Shown here in pieces: positions 23,492 through 32,314 of a stretch of 33,592 nt of DNA. A program made the position numbers and the translations under genes. Numbering within the stretch: the stretch's first letter is position 1; each line of letters begins with the position of its first letter. The notes under the pieces are model-generated. The model saw only the letters and a list, made by a program, of their open reading frames with translations, was not told the DNA's origin and did not search any database. The DNA comes from an uncultured Gammaproteobacteria bacterium (GTDB lineage: Bacteria; Pseudomonadota; Gammaproteobacteria; HK1). The stretch lies in assembly GCA_947258715.1 (NCBI GenBank), contig CAMYJH010000002.1, forward strand, positions 1 to 33,592, written 5' to 3'.

Positions 23492-23783
23492 AGTCTCGTA
23501 GTCTCGCTCTAACCCTGATGGCAAAAACGTATCTAAGGAAACTCTGAATAATTCCATCCGGGGAATTTTCAGAGTCGGCGAGTGAAAACGACGATCGCGC
23601 CGGTGCTAACTTCGTTGTAGAGTGCGGCCCACCCCCCGGAAACGACGACAGTTGAAGAGTGAGTATTCTGACTCTCCGCGTCCCGGGAAGGTCTGCGACT
23701 GGCCGACCTCGGCCCTTCGTTTTCCGAATATGCTGGCGTCGAACCAGTTGGTCGGGGCTTTCGACAGCCGTGGATTGAGATGG
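23492..23783. other. Gap between convergent PII-like and PLP-enzyme genes
   Basis: The 292-bp gap between convergent gene ends holds the 55-bp near-palindrome at 23535. Otherwise nothing was recognised. Confidence 0.4.
23535..23590. repeat. 55-bp near-palindromic repeat, copy A
   Basis: AAGGAAACTCTGAATAATTC..., with ACTCTGAATAATTCC pairing to GGAATTTTCAGAGT, then CGGCGAGTGAAAACG. A second copy with three or four differences lies at 29259. This copy sits 44 bp after the PII-like operon, where it might also serve as a transcript end hairpin. Confidence 0.8.
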
Positions 23784-25256
23784 TCAGGCCCGGTTGAAAG
23801 CGTCGATCATCTCGTCCCACACCGCCACCAGGTCCATCAGCCGGTCCCAGTAGGACTGGTCGCGGCGGGCGTCGAAGTCGACCAGGGAGATCCCCTGTTG
23901 CTCGACCCAGGTGTAGTAGCCGAGGTTGAAGATCCGCTCCCGGTCCCGGCGATTCAGCTCGATCATGTGGTCGGTTGCGGCGCCGCGCAGGTAACGGCCG
24001 AAGACCTCCGCCGCCTTCAGCTCGTCGAAGTGACCATCGTACAGGCGCTTCTCCGCCAGTCCGAGCTCCGTCTCATACAGCTCAGCGCCGTCGGTGGCCA
24101 CGGTGAGAATCGCATCGTTTGGCCCCAGCCCCATGTACTTGGCGTATTTGACGGCGGCCAGGATGTTGGCGATGGAGGAAAGCCCCAGGTCGCCGAGCGA
24201 CGCCGTGCGCTGCTGGTCGATGTGGCTGCGCCGGCTCAGATAGGCACGCCCGACGGTGGTATTGAACAGCAGGTTCAGGCTGTCGGTGGCGTGATCCGAG
24301 ACCCCGATCACGAAGTCGGTGTTCATCACATTGTGGATCAGCGGCACGTGCTTGTCGCCGATGCCTTGAATGTTGTGCTCGCCGTAGCCGTTGTAAAGCA
24401 GCGTCGGGCATTCCACCGCCTCCACCACGCAGATGTCCACGCCGAGGACCTCTTTGAGGTGGTCGCCGGCCGCGAGCGTGCCGGCGGAGCCGGAGGCAGA
24501 GACGTAGGCGCGAGCACGAAGTCCGCCGTCGGCGTTCACGGCCTCGAACACGCGCTCGAGGGCCGGGCCGGTCACGGCGCGGTGGATGATGTAGTTCCCG
24601 AACTCGGAAAACTGGTTGAGGATGACGTTGGCCGGGTCACGCGCGAGCTGGTGACAGGCGTCGTAGATCTCCTTCACGTTGCTCTCGGTCCCCGGGGTGC
24701 GAACGATATCCGCGGGGTCCGTGGTCCATTGCTCGAGCCAGCGAAACCGCTCGGCACTCATGCCCTCCGGCAACACCGCGACGCTGCGGCACCCGAGAAT
24801 GCGCGAGATGGCGACGCCGCCCCGGCAGTAGTTTCCGGTCGACGGCCATACCGCCCGGTGACGATCGGCGTCGAACATGCCCGACAGCAGGCGCGGCACC
24901 AGACAGCCGTAGGCGGCCAGCACCTTGTGCGCGCGGATCATCGGGAATCGGTTGCCGAGGACGACAATGATCCGGGCCTCGACGCCGGTCAGCTCGGGCT
25001 CGAGGATCAGGTGCGCCGGCACCGGCGTGAGCCCCCGGCGCTCCTCGTCGTTGTGCCAGTGAACACGAAACAGGTTGCCGATCTCCGGCGCGTCCGGATC
25101 GACTCCGGCGAGTGACGCCGCCTGCTCGGAAAGTCGGGACACGGGATCGGCCAGATCACCGATTCTGGGCAGCGTGATTCCGGCGGCGCGAAAGCGCGCC
25201 ACGTTCCGTTGGTACGCGCGCGCGTCGATGATCTCCCGTTCCAGACCCAGGCTCAT
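23784..25256 (-). CDS. PLP-dependent enzyme, fold type II (cysteine synthase/threonine synthase-like)
   Basis: The 490-aa product belongs to the tryptophan-synthase-beta/cysteine-synthase superfamily. The likely Schiff-base lysine is Lys 111 in [14 protein letters not shown], the cofactor loop is [20 protein letters not shown] (from about 138), and the phosphate site is [20 protein letters not shown]. It is longer than cysteine synthase (about 310 aa), with extra N- and C-terminal parts (…[20 protein letters not shown]). The reaction is unknown; beta-replacement or elimination on an amino acid is typical. A perfect GGAGGAG ribosome site lies just before the ATG. A long open frame on the opposite strand over the same region is a high-GC shadow. 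It is a single-gene unit. Confidence 0.85.
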   Translation of the reverse strand: MSLGLEREIIDARAYQRNVARFRAAGITLPRIGDLADPVSRLSEQAASLAGVDPDAPEIGNLFRVHWHNDEERRGLTPVPAHLILEPELTGVEARIIVVLGNRFPMIRAHKVLAAYGCLVPRLLSGMFDADRHRAVWPSTGNYCRGGVAISRILGCRSVAVLPEGMSAERFRWLEQWTTDPADIVRTPGTESNVKEIYDACHQLARDPANVILNQFSEFGNYIIHRAVTGPALERVFEAVNADGGLRARAYVSASGSAGTLAAGDHLKEVLGVDICVVEAVECPTLLYNGYGEHNIQGIGDKHVPLIHNVMNTDFVIGVSDHATDSLNLLFNTTVGRAYLSRRSHIDQQRTASLGDLGLSSIANILAAVKYAKYMGLGPNDAILTVATDGAELYETELGLAEKRLYDGHFDELKAAEVFGRYLRGAATDHMIELNRRDRERIFNLGYYTWVEQQGISLVDFDARRDQSYWDRLMDLVAVWDEMIDAFNRA

Positions 25257-25622
25257 GCTTCTCCTCCGTAACCCGGCCGGCCCTATCCTCGCCGCTGAGC
25301 GCGAGCCGGCATAGGTCGAGTGTACAGCTCGTGGGAATTCGGCCCTCGACCTGCGGCGCTCGAAACAGAGCGCGGTTGACGGAGCTCGGCCGCAGTCGAC
25401 GATTACGCGGAAGCGCCCATTGTCGACTTTGTCCTACATCGCGTCTACCGAAAGTCGACATGGGCCGGCTGCCGGCTAGCCGCCGGCGATCTTCGGGATG
25501 AAGGGACGACAAACGCCGGTACGGGGACGCAAGGAAAAAGCCCTGCTGGTTTGTTACGCTGGCGCGGCTTTTTCAATTTCGCCCCTGGAGGACTCGGGCG
25601 GTGGATGGCGGGAGGATGAGAA
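25257..25622. other. Gap between PLP-enzyme start and the next secreted-protein gene
   Basis: The 366-bp divergent gap should hold both promoters. The hairpin at 25534 is its only clear structure. No gene was recognised. Confidence 0.4.
25534..25574. terminator. Hairpin in the leader of the secreted-protein gene
   Basis: GAAAAAGCC (25534-25542) pairs with GGCTTTTTC (25566-25574), nine of nine, around a 23-base loop; the T-run is inside the stem and faces both directions. It lies only 49 bp before the next start codon, so it is either a terminator or attenuator in that gene's leader or a chance structure. Confidence 0.4.
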
Positions 25623-26084
25623 ATGAGAGCCACGGTACTCGCTCTGCTGCTGCTCTGCTTGGCGCCGTCGGCTGCGGAGGCCGACCTTAACCAAGCCTCG
25701 GAAGTCTCCTTCGAGGAATTCACTTCCAAGGGACAAAAAATTGAAGCCGCGTTCGAGTGCGCCGCGCTTGCGCAGCCCTTCGATAGTGAAGAACACGAAC
25801 GACTTCTCAAGATTGGCTACGACGAAGGTCAGGCTTGGTACCGCGCCCTTTTAAAACGGTTGGAGGAGGCTATCGATGGAGACCTCGAGTCAGCGCCTTG
25901 GGGCGAGACAACGCCTTTCAGAAACGAGAGAGAGCTTGCAGCCTTCCACTTAGGAAAGCTGTACGAAGCGCTAGAGGATGAGGTGCACGACTATATTGTG
26001 GACGAGCACTATGATCGCCTTGGATGGGGCGGTGCGCACAAGCAGGAGTACGTTGAGCGGAATTGCGCGCTGATCGAAAACTGA
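25623..26084 (+). CDS. Secreted protein of unknown function (153 aa)
   Basis: The product has a signal peptide (RATVLALLLLCLAPSAAEA, cleavage likely after AEA). The mature domain is acidic and mostly helical (FDSEEHERLLKIGYDEGQAW, then LAAFHLGKLYEALEDEVHDY), with two cysteines (ECAALA and ERNCALIEN), probably one disulfide. No family is recognised. GGGAGGATGAGAA supplies a good ribosome site. The next gene, 70 bp on in the same direction, also encodes an exported protein of unknown function, so they may be expressed together. A periplasmic role is inferred from the signal peptide only. Confidence 0.65.
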   Translation: MRATVLALLLLCLAPSAAEADLNQASEVSFEEFTSKGQKIEAAFECAALAQPFDSEEHERLLKIGYDEGQAWYRALLKRLEEAIDGDLESAPWGETTPFRNERELAAFHLGKLYEALEDEVHDYIVDEHYDRLGWGGAHKQEYVERNCALIEN

Positions 26085-26154
26085 GGGGGACGTTACCGCC
26101 GAATGCGCCCGGGGCGGCCCGCGCAGAATCGCCGTAGAGACGTTAAGGCGTTAA

Positions 26155-27039
26155 ATGATTTCATCCAGGTATCGCATTGTCATCTTGTTCGCACTTGGCC
26201 TTGTTTCAGGGTCGGCAGGAAGCGCGGAGATTTACAAGTGGGTGGATGAGAAAGGCAATGTTCACTTCGGGGACACTCCGCCCCCTGATTCGCAGCTGGA
26301 AACAATAGAGGTTGAGCCAGTGCCTTCCGAGCAAGCTGTTCAGGAGGCCAAGGACCGGGTTCAGCGACTCAGGGAGTACGAGAAGGAATCACGAGAGAAC
26401 AGCCAGGAAGGCGGACAGCGGGAGGATCGCGATCCGACCAAACAACCAGCGGTCGGTTTAACGACAGGCGCTGGATGCTTTGCATTCCTCGAAGATTCAT
26501 GGGGAGGCAGGATCGCCGATACTCGAGAACAGGTTTCACGCAAGCCGTTGAGCGACAACGAGCTTCGGCGAATCAGAAGCCTGTTCCGCGCGCTGGAAGG
26601 TCGCCCAGGCGGAACAATGGAAGAGATAACGTGCGTCGGACCGGATGCTGAGCCCTCGATAATAAGCCACCACTTCAAGATCGATTTGCATGCGCAGTGG
26701 TCGTCAGACGAAATATTTCAGATAGAAGCGAGCCTGTCAGGGAGGCGAGAGACGAGAGCTTTTCCGCGGGAGTTTTATTATTTTCTTGTCAGTGGTGACG
26801 GGCTTCGTTTCAGAAAACGCGGGGATGATCATTGGTTCAATCTGGACCAGCCGGGAAACGACGTTGAAACCCTTAGCGTGAGGAACGATTTGTTAACCTT
26901 TTTCTGGCGGCAAGGTGGCCGTGTGCGCCGGGCAAACGTTTTTTCGCTGCAAAAAACCGGACGGGGATTCACCATAAGCGAGTTTTTCTACGTGCAGGGA
27001 ATATTGTCAGGCACGCGTGTTTGGGAAATCGGGAGATAG
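26155..27039 (+). CDS. DUF4124-containing exported protein (294 aa)
   Basis: After a signal peptide (IVILFALGLVSGSAGSAE), residues 25-55 form a DUF4124 domain: EIYKWVDEKGNVHFGDTPPP is the hallmark of that domain. A charged, coiled-coil-like stretch follows (VQEAKDRVQRLREYEKESRE), then a separate C-terminal domain of about 180 residues with strands such as ISHHFKIDLHAQW and FYYFLVSGDGLRFRKRGDDH, which I do not recognise. DUF4124 proteins are common in gammaproteobacterial envelopes; their role is unknown. The inverted-repeat element copy 4 begins 25 bp after the stop. The N-terminal domain call is firm. Confidence 0.8.
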   Translation: MISSRYRIVILFALGLVSGSAGSAEIYKWVDEKGNVHFGDTPPPDSQLETIEVEPVPSEQAVQEAKDRVQRLREYEKESRENSQEGGQREDRDPTKQPAVGLTTGAGCFAFLEDSWGGRIADTREQVSRKPLSDNELRRIRSLFRALEGRPGGTMEEITCVGPDAEPSIISHHFKIDLHAQWSSDEIFQIEASLSGRRETRAFPREFYYFLVSGDGLRFRKRGDDHWFNLDQPGNDVETLSVRNDLLTFFWRQGGRVRRANVFSLQKTGRGFTISEFFYVQGILSGTRVWEIGR

Positions 27040-27064
27040 TTTTGTCGTGATCACTGGTACGGAA

Positions 27065-27172
27065 GGGACATTCAGAGTTTGTAAGCTATTGATTTTTTCC
27101 GTTCGTTAAAGATTGAAAACTCATCGGATCCGAAAATTCCAAAATCAATGGCTTACGAACTCTGAATGTCCC
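27065..27172. repeat. 108-bp inverted-repeat element, copy 4
   Basis: Arms as in the other copies, with two mismatches (GAGTTTGTAAG on the left, CAATGGCTTACG on the right). The centre has no evident match to the other three copies although the total length is again 108 bp. Confidence 0.88.
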
Positions 27173-27184
27173 TACTTCGTCGTC

Positions 27185-27316
27185 GATGTGATGCGCTTCC
27201 CTCGACTCGACTGGACCAATCCGGGGAAAAGATCTGGCACAAAACGGAAATGCTTGAAGGCGTTCGGATGATTATGCAGGATCGCGTTCGCCTCACCGAT
27301 TGGGTACACGCCTTGA
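27185..27316 (+). pseudogene. Tail remnant of a further DUF3604 gene
   Basis: The last codons before 27316 read AFASPIGYTP-stop, close to the [14 protein letters not shown] that ends both DUF3604 genes downstream. MIMQDRV just before it, one frame shift away, resembles the LIHQERA/MITQERA that precedes that ending. DVMRFPRLDW at 27185 may match their VIEIPTPRW. Stops and frameshifts show it is dead. Confidence 0.5.
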
Positions 27317-27352
27317 TAAACGAAACCTGAAAAATAATGAAGGGGATTTGCA

Positions 27353-29234
27353 GTGAAGACAGAAACAAAAAGATTAACCCTCGTGCTTTGTTTGACGCTG
27401 GCGGTGGCGGCACCGGCTCTGGGTCAAGACATCGGCAGTCCCAGTACCGAAGTCATCGAGGGCTTGTACCCGGGCACGGCCTATTCTCCCTACGCCCAGC
27501 GCTCCTTCCCGAGCAAGGTCTACTGGGGCGAGACGCACCTGCATACCGGGCTGTCGCTCGATGCCGGCTTGTTCGGAAATACCCTTGGCCACGAAGAGGC
27601 CTACCGCTTCGCGCGCGGCGAAGAGGTGAAGTCGGCCACCGGGCTGCCGGTCAAGCTGGGACGGCCGCTCGACTGGCTGGTGATCACGGACCATTCCGAC
27701 ATGATGGGATTGGCGACCGGCATCCAGCGTGGGGATCCCAATGTTCTGGCGATTCCGAAGGGCAAAGAATGGCATGAAGGTTTCAAGAAAGGCGGCAAGG
27801 CCGCGGGCGAGGCCGCTTTCGACCTGATCCGGCTCTCGGATCTACAACAACCTCTGGGACACGATCGCTGAAACCGCTGACCGCTATAACGAGCCGGGCA
27901 AATTCACCGCCCTGATCGGCTTCGAGTGGACGTCGGTCCCCAAGGGCAACAATCTGCACCGTAACGTGATCCTGCGCGACGATGGGACCCGGGCGCGTAT
28001 GGTGGTGCCGTTGACCACCCAGCCGCCCCTGGGCACTACGGACCCTCTCGACTTGTACAAATGGCTCGAGGATTACGAAAAAAAGACACGCGGCCAGGCG
28101 CTGGCGCTGGCGCATAACGGCAACCTCTCCAATGGCTGGATGTTCCCCACCGACCGGACCTATGCCGGCGGCAGGGTGGATAAAAACTACGTGGAGCTTC
28201 GCGCCAAGTGGGAACCGCTCTACGAAGTGACCCAGATCAAAGGTGACGGCGAGGCGCACCCGCTGCTTTCTCCCAACGATGAGTTCGCCGACTACGAAAC
28301 GTGGGACAAAGGCAACCTCGATCTCACGGCCCTCAAGAAGCCCGACATGCTGCAGCGCGAATACGCGCGCGAGGCGCTTAAGCTGGGCCTTGCGCTGGAA
28401 AACAAGCTTGGGACCAATCCCTACAAGTTCGGCATGGTCGGTGCGACCGACAGCCATACCTCTCTGTCCACGGCCGAGGAGGAGAACTTCTTCGGAAAGT
28501 CCGCCAGCGTCGAGCCTTCCGCGACGCGGATTGATCATCCCTTCGTCAAATCCGAGCTCGCCGCCATTGAAGGTTATGAGCTGGTTGCTTCCGGCTACCA
28601 GGGGGTGTGGGCATCCGAGAACACCCGCAAAGCGATCTTCGACGCCATGATGCGCAAAGAGACCTACGCCACCACCGGCCCGCGGATCCCGGTGCGTTTC
28701 TTCGGCGGCTGGGATTTTGACGACAACGATCTGCGCAGCCGCGCGCCGGCTTTTCGCGGTTACGAGAAGGGCGTGCCCATGGGCGGCGAGCTGAGCAAGG
28801 CGCCCGAAGGCAAGTCACCGACCTTCATGGTCTATGCGCTGCGCGATCCAATCGGCGCCAATCTCGATCGGATCCAGATCATCAAGGGATGGCTCGACAA
28901 GGACGGCAAGACTCAGGAAAAAGTCTATGACGTCGTCTGGTCGGGCGATCGCAAACCTGATGCCAAAGGTAAGCTGCCGCCGGTGGGCAACACCGTCGAT
29001 CTGGAAGCGGCGAACTGGACCAACACCATCGGCGCCTCCGAGCTCGCCACCGTCTGGATCGACCCGGATTTCGATGCGAAAGAAAAAGCCTTCTACTACG
29101 CCCGTGTGATCGAGATCCCGACGCCGCGCTGGGTGGTCTACGACAGGGTCCGCCTCGGCGCCAAGATCCCGAAGGAGGCGAAACTGATCCACCAGGAACG
29201 TGCCTATACCTCGCCGATTTGGTATACGCCCTGA
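27353..29234 (+). pseudogene. DUF3604 gene, GC-rich copy, broken by deletion/frameshift
   Basis: The N-terminal part (27353-27871, GTG start, AAGGGG ribosome site) has a signal peptide ([17 protein letters not shown]) and the metal motifs [15 protein letters not shown] and [10 protein letters not shown]. The frame is lost at about 27830. It resumes one frame over at [20 protein letters not shown] (27840) and runs to 29234 with [32 protein letters not shown] and the family ending TSPIWYTP. Compared with the intact paralogue, about 14 codons (roughly 40 bp) are missing at the break, not a multiple of three. The C-terminal part alone (from 27966) would lack the first metal ligands. The break is either a true pseudogene event or a sequencing or assembly error. 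Confidence 0.85.
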
Positions 29235-29258
29235 TGGCGTAAACGTCTTAATGAATTA

Positions 29259-29313
29259 GGGAAACTCTGAATAATTCCATCCCTGGAATTTTCAGAGTCG
29301 GCAAGTGAAAACG
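29259..29313. repeat. 55-bp near-palindromic repeat, copy B
   Basis: AGGGAAACTCTGAATAATTC..., same palindrome as copy A, ending CGGCAAGTGAAAACG. It lies 25 bp after the broken DUF3604 gene, again next to a gene end. Confidence 0.8.
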
Positions 29314-29384
29314 CGGTTTCCACTTGCCTCACGAATGCAATGACTTACAGTCGTCGGATTCGGCGGCGCATCCCTGTGCCGCGC

Positions 29385-29410
29385 GGAAGGTCTGATAAAT
29401 CAGACCTTCC
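29385..29410. promoter_or_regulatory. 26-bp palindrome upstream of the intact DUF3604 gene
   Basis: GGAAGGTCTGAT and ATCAGACCTTCC are exact reverse complements separated by AA. It ends 32 bp before the chosen start codon. It could be a repressor site or the stem of a short terminator/attenuator; it is followed by TTAGTT rather than a full T-run. Confidence 0.5.
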
Positions 29411-29442
29411 TTAGTTGGAAAATGCAAACGAGGAAACTTGGC

Positions 29443-31392
29443 ATGAAACGAACTGGGGTATTAAAAACTGCTCTTGCGGCTGTTTTTATGGTAGCGGCAG
29501 CCGCGACACACGCAGACTATGTCGGCAGCATTCTTGGTAGCAAAGAAGATGTCAAATCAGGGATGGAGGTAAAAGGTAAAAAGCCACTGAAAGAGGCCGG
29601 ATACTCGCCTTACGCTGGGAAAAACTATCCCACCAAGGTTCTATGGGGCGATACCCATTTACATACCAATCTTTCGCTTGATGCACGCGCCTTTGGTGTC
29701 ACCTTGGGCCCGGAAGAAGCCTATCGCTTTGCGCGCGGCGATGAAATTACCACATCACATGGCGAACGAATTAAGTTGTCGCGTCCACTGGACTGGCTAG
29801 TGGTCGCCGATCACTCCGATGCTATGGGCGCCATGGATGAAGTTGTCAAAGGCAACCCAGGTTTATTAACGGATCCCAAAGTAAAGGACTGGCATGACCG
29901 GATCAGAAAAGGTGGTGATACTGCCCTGGCGGCGACCATGGAAGTCATCGAAACCTTTGCCGGTGTAACGGGCGAGAAAATTCCGGCTGTCCTGGCAGAA
30001 AAACAGTTTGTTCGTTCAGTGTGGGAACGTTTTTTGGTAATAGCGGATAAATATAATGATCCAGGCCGATTTACCGCCTTTATTGGCTATGAATGGACGT
30101 CCACTGAGGGAGGTAATAACTTACATCGTAATGTGATCTATCGTGACGGCGCCAATCTGGCAATACAGATGTTGCCTTACACCGCGGCCGAAAGTTTTAA
30201 TCCTGAAGATTTATGGAAGTGGATGGCTGAATATGAGAAAAAATCCGAAGGTAAAGTCCTTGCCCTGGCGCACAATGGTAATGTCAGTAATGGCATCATG
30301 TTCCCTGAAATCAATCCAGCTACTGGAAATCCTCTGACAAAAGACTATGCCGAGACGCGTATACGCTGGGAGCCCATATATGAAGTAACCCAGATCAAAG
30401 GTGACGGTGAGTCACACCCTTATTTGTCGCCCAATGATGAATTCGCCGGTTTCGATGTATTGTGGGATAAGGGCAATCTCGGACCGGTGCCAAAGACGAA
30501 AGAAATGCTGCAATATGAATATGCCCGAGCAGCATTAAAGAATGGACTTAAGCTGGAGAAAACACTGGGCACCAATCCATTCAAGTTTGGCATGGTCGGT
30601 TCCACTGATAGTCATACCGGATTGGCTACTGCAGAAGAAGAAAATTTCTTCGGTAAACACACTGGTAAAGAACCGCATAAGGGTCGTTGGAATACGCTGG
30701 TAGGTAGCTTCGGCGATATCAAATACTACGGCTGGGAGCAAGTGTCGTCCGGTTATGCAGCCGTGTGGGCTACGGAAAACACCCGCGAGGCAGTCTGGGA
30801 TGCGATGAAACGTAAGGAAGTCTATGCCACCACCGGCCCACGCATAATGGTACGCTTTTTTGGCGGTTACGACTTTAAAGAACAGGATAATTTATATCGA
30901 GACCCAGGTTTGATTGGTTACTCTAAAGGCGTACCCATGGGCGGTGATTTAAAAAGAGCACCTGACGGTAAGTCACCGACCTTTCTGGTCGCGGCACTCA
31001 AAGATCCTTATAGCGGTAACCTGGACCGCATTCAGATCGTTAAGGGCTGGTTAGATAAGAACGGCAAGACGCTTGAAAAAGTCTACGATATCGTCTGGTC
31101 GGGCGATCGCAAACCCGATAATAAAGGTAAGCTACCAGCGGTGGGTAATACCGTAGATGTCAAAACTGCCACCTGGACTAATACGATTGGCGCCTCTGAA
31201 TTAATAACTGTCTGGAACGACCCGGATTTTAATAGCAAACAACGCGCTTTTTATTATGCGCGCGTCATCGAAATTCCAACTCCACGTTGGACCGCCTACG
31301 ACGCCAAGCGTTTCAATGAAAAAATAGACAAGAATGTTCCAATGATTACCCAGGAACGTGCTTATACCTCGCCGATCTGGTACACGCCGTAA
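29443..31392 (+). CDS. DUF3604 family exported protein (intact)
   Basis: The 649-aa protein has a signal peptide (VLKTALAAVFMVAAAATHA). It carries a metal-binding pattern like that of PHP-type phosphoesterases: GDTHLHTNLSLDA (His 72 and 74), VVADHSDAMG (Asp 123, His 124), [12 protein letters not shown] (about 275) and [19 protein letters not shown] (about 385). It ends TSPIWYTP like its broken neighbour. The activity is not established; a periplasmic hydrolase is inferred from motifs. GAGGA 8 bp before ATG 29443 favours that start over ATG 29422. The gene is visibly poorer in GC than its paralogue just upstream and than the foldase and HupE genes just downstream, which suggests separate origin. 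It leads an operon with those two genes. Confidence 0.88.
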   Translation: MKRTGVLKTALAAVFMVAAAATHADYVGSILGSKEDVKSGMEVKGKKPLKEAGYSPYAGKNYPTKVLWGDTHLHTNLSLDARAFGVTLGPEEAYRFARGDEITTSHGERIKLSRPLDWLVVADHSDAMGAMDEVVKGNPGLLTDPKVKDWHDRIRKGGDTALAATMEVIETFAGVTGEKIPAVLAEKQFVRSVWERFLVIADKYNDPGRFTAFIGYEWTSTEGGNNLHRNVIYRDGANLAIQMLPYTAAESFNPEDLWKWMAEYEKKSEGKVLALAHNGNVSNGIMFPEINPATGNPLTKDYAETRIRWEPIYEVTQIKGDGESHPYLSPNDEFAGFDVLWDKGNLGPVPKTKEMLQYEYARAALKNGLKLEKTLGTNPFKFGMVGSTDSHTGLATAEEENFFGKHTGKEPHKGRWNTLVGSFGDIKYYGWEQVSSGYAAVWATENTREAVWDAMKRKEVYATTGPRIMVRFFGGYDFKEQDNLYRDPGLIGYSKGVPMGGDLKRAPDGKSPTFLVAALKDPYSGNLDRIQIVKGWLDKNGKTLEKVYDIVWSGDRKPDNKGKLPAVGNTVDVKTATWTNTIGASELITVWNDPDFNSKQRAFYYARVIEIPTPRWTAYDAKRFNEKIDKNVPMITQERAYTSPIWYTP

Positions 31393-31429
31393 CAAGAAAT
31401 GCGGTGAAAGGAGTGCGGGAAATATAAAG

Positions 31430-32314
31430 ATGAATATTAAACATCTATGGCGAGAACCGCTGGTGCATTTCCTGTTTATCGGTGCCGCCCTGTTCCTGCT
31501 CTATGGCCTTGGGAGCAAGCCGGGCAGCGAGGCACCGAACCGTATCGTGGTGACTAATGGCCAGGTGGAGCGGCTGGCGGCCAACTTCAAGCGCACCTGG
31601 ATGCGCCCGCCCAGCGAACAGGAACTCTCTGGACTGGTCGAGAATCACGTGCGCGAAGAAGTCTTCTATCGTGAGGCCCTGGCCATGGGCCTGGATCAGA
31701 ACGATCCATTGGTGCGCCGGCGCATGCGCATGAAGCTGGAGTTTATCCTTGAAGATCTGACGGCTGGAGTAGTGACCGATGAGTTGTTGACCACCTTTTT
31801 ACAACAGCATCCGGACAAGTTCCGGACCGAAGCGCAGGTCTCGTTCCAGCAGGTGTATCTCAATCCCGATAAACGAAGGGATCTGGCCAGCGATGCGAAG
31901 CAATTACTGGCCAGATTGAACGCCGGCGCAGCGCCTGAATCGGCAGGTGACTCGACGCTGTTGGCCTTTGACTACGGTCTGACGACTCAGAGCGAGATCG
32001 CGCGCGCCTTTGGCGAGCGCTTTGCCGAGGATGTGGTCAAGCTTCCGCCGGGGGACTGGACGGGACCGGTTTATTCACCCTATGGGGGTCATTTGCTCAA
32101 AGTCAGCGAGCGCGTGGAGGCGCGCCAGCCGGCGCTGGCGGAAATCCGTAAGCTGGTGGAACGCGAGTACCTGGCGCAGCGGCGCAAGGAGCAGAAGAAC
32201 CTGGCTTACCAGAAGCTGCGCCAAGGCTATCAGGTGATCATCGAATCCTCATCGATTGCACAAGTTTTGATCGACGAGACCTTGGCCGCGGTGCGAGCGG
32301 ACGAGGCCAATTGA
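31430..32314 (+). CDS. PpiC/SurA-like peptidyl-prolyl isomerase, membrane-anchored
   Basis: The 294-aa product has an N-terminal membrane anchor (EPLVHFLFIGAALFLLYGLG), a helical chaperone-like region (VENHVREEVFYREALAMGLD, typical of SurA/PpiC proteins: ..E.L..EA...GL...D..V..R) and a parvulin-like domain at about 150-260 (EAQVSFQQVYLNPDKRRDLA, and GDWTGPVYSPYGGHLLKVSE, the GP..S.yG.H...V strand). It probably acts at the periplasmic face, helping an exported or membrane protein fold. ATG 31430 is chosen as it gives the clean anchor; the frame begins upstream inside the DUF3604 gene. Its stop overlaps the next start (ATGA), so it is coupled to HupE. Partners are likely the DUF3604 and HupE proteins. 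Confidence 0.85.
   Translation: MNIKHLWREPLVHFLFIGAALFLLYGLGSKPGSEAPNRIVVTNGQVERLAANFKRTWMRPPSEQELSGLVENHVREEVFYREALAMGLDQNDPLVRRRMRMKLEFILEDLTAGVVTDELLTTFLQQHPDKFRTEAQVSFQQVYLNPDKRRDLASDAKQLLARLNAGAAPESAGDSTLLAFDYGLTTQSEIARAFGERFAEDVVKLPPGDWTGPVYSPYGGHLLKVSERVEARQPALAEIRKLVEREYLAQRRKEQKNLAYQKLRQGYQVIIESSSIAQVLIDETLAAVRADEAN

Larger units (their letters stand above)
27040..27352. other. Gap with repeat copy 4 and a DUF3604 remnant
   Basis: This stretch contains the inverted-repeat element (27065-27172), then the DUF3604 tail remnant (27185-27316), then the AAGGGG ribosome site of the next gene. Nothing else was seen. Confidence 0.5.

Noticed and set aside
23622..25115. Long plus-strand open frame (497 codons) over the PLP-enzyme gene
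   Set aside because: It is the antisense of a clear PLP fold-type II gene that has cofactor motifs and a perfect ribosome site. The frame's repetitive V/D/H/R-rich composition is typical of high-GC antisense shadows.
26085..26154. attC-like sequence between the two secreted-protein genes (GTTAAAT near 26148)
   Set aside because: Only one core site matches; no RYYYAAC partner or paired stems of the attC type were found.
3956..27172. The four 108-bp repeats as a CRISPR-like array
   Set aside because: The copies are kilobases apart, palindromic over their whole length and without regular spacers or cas genes.
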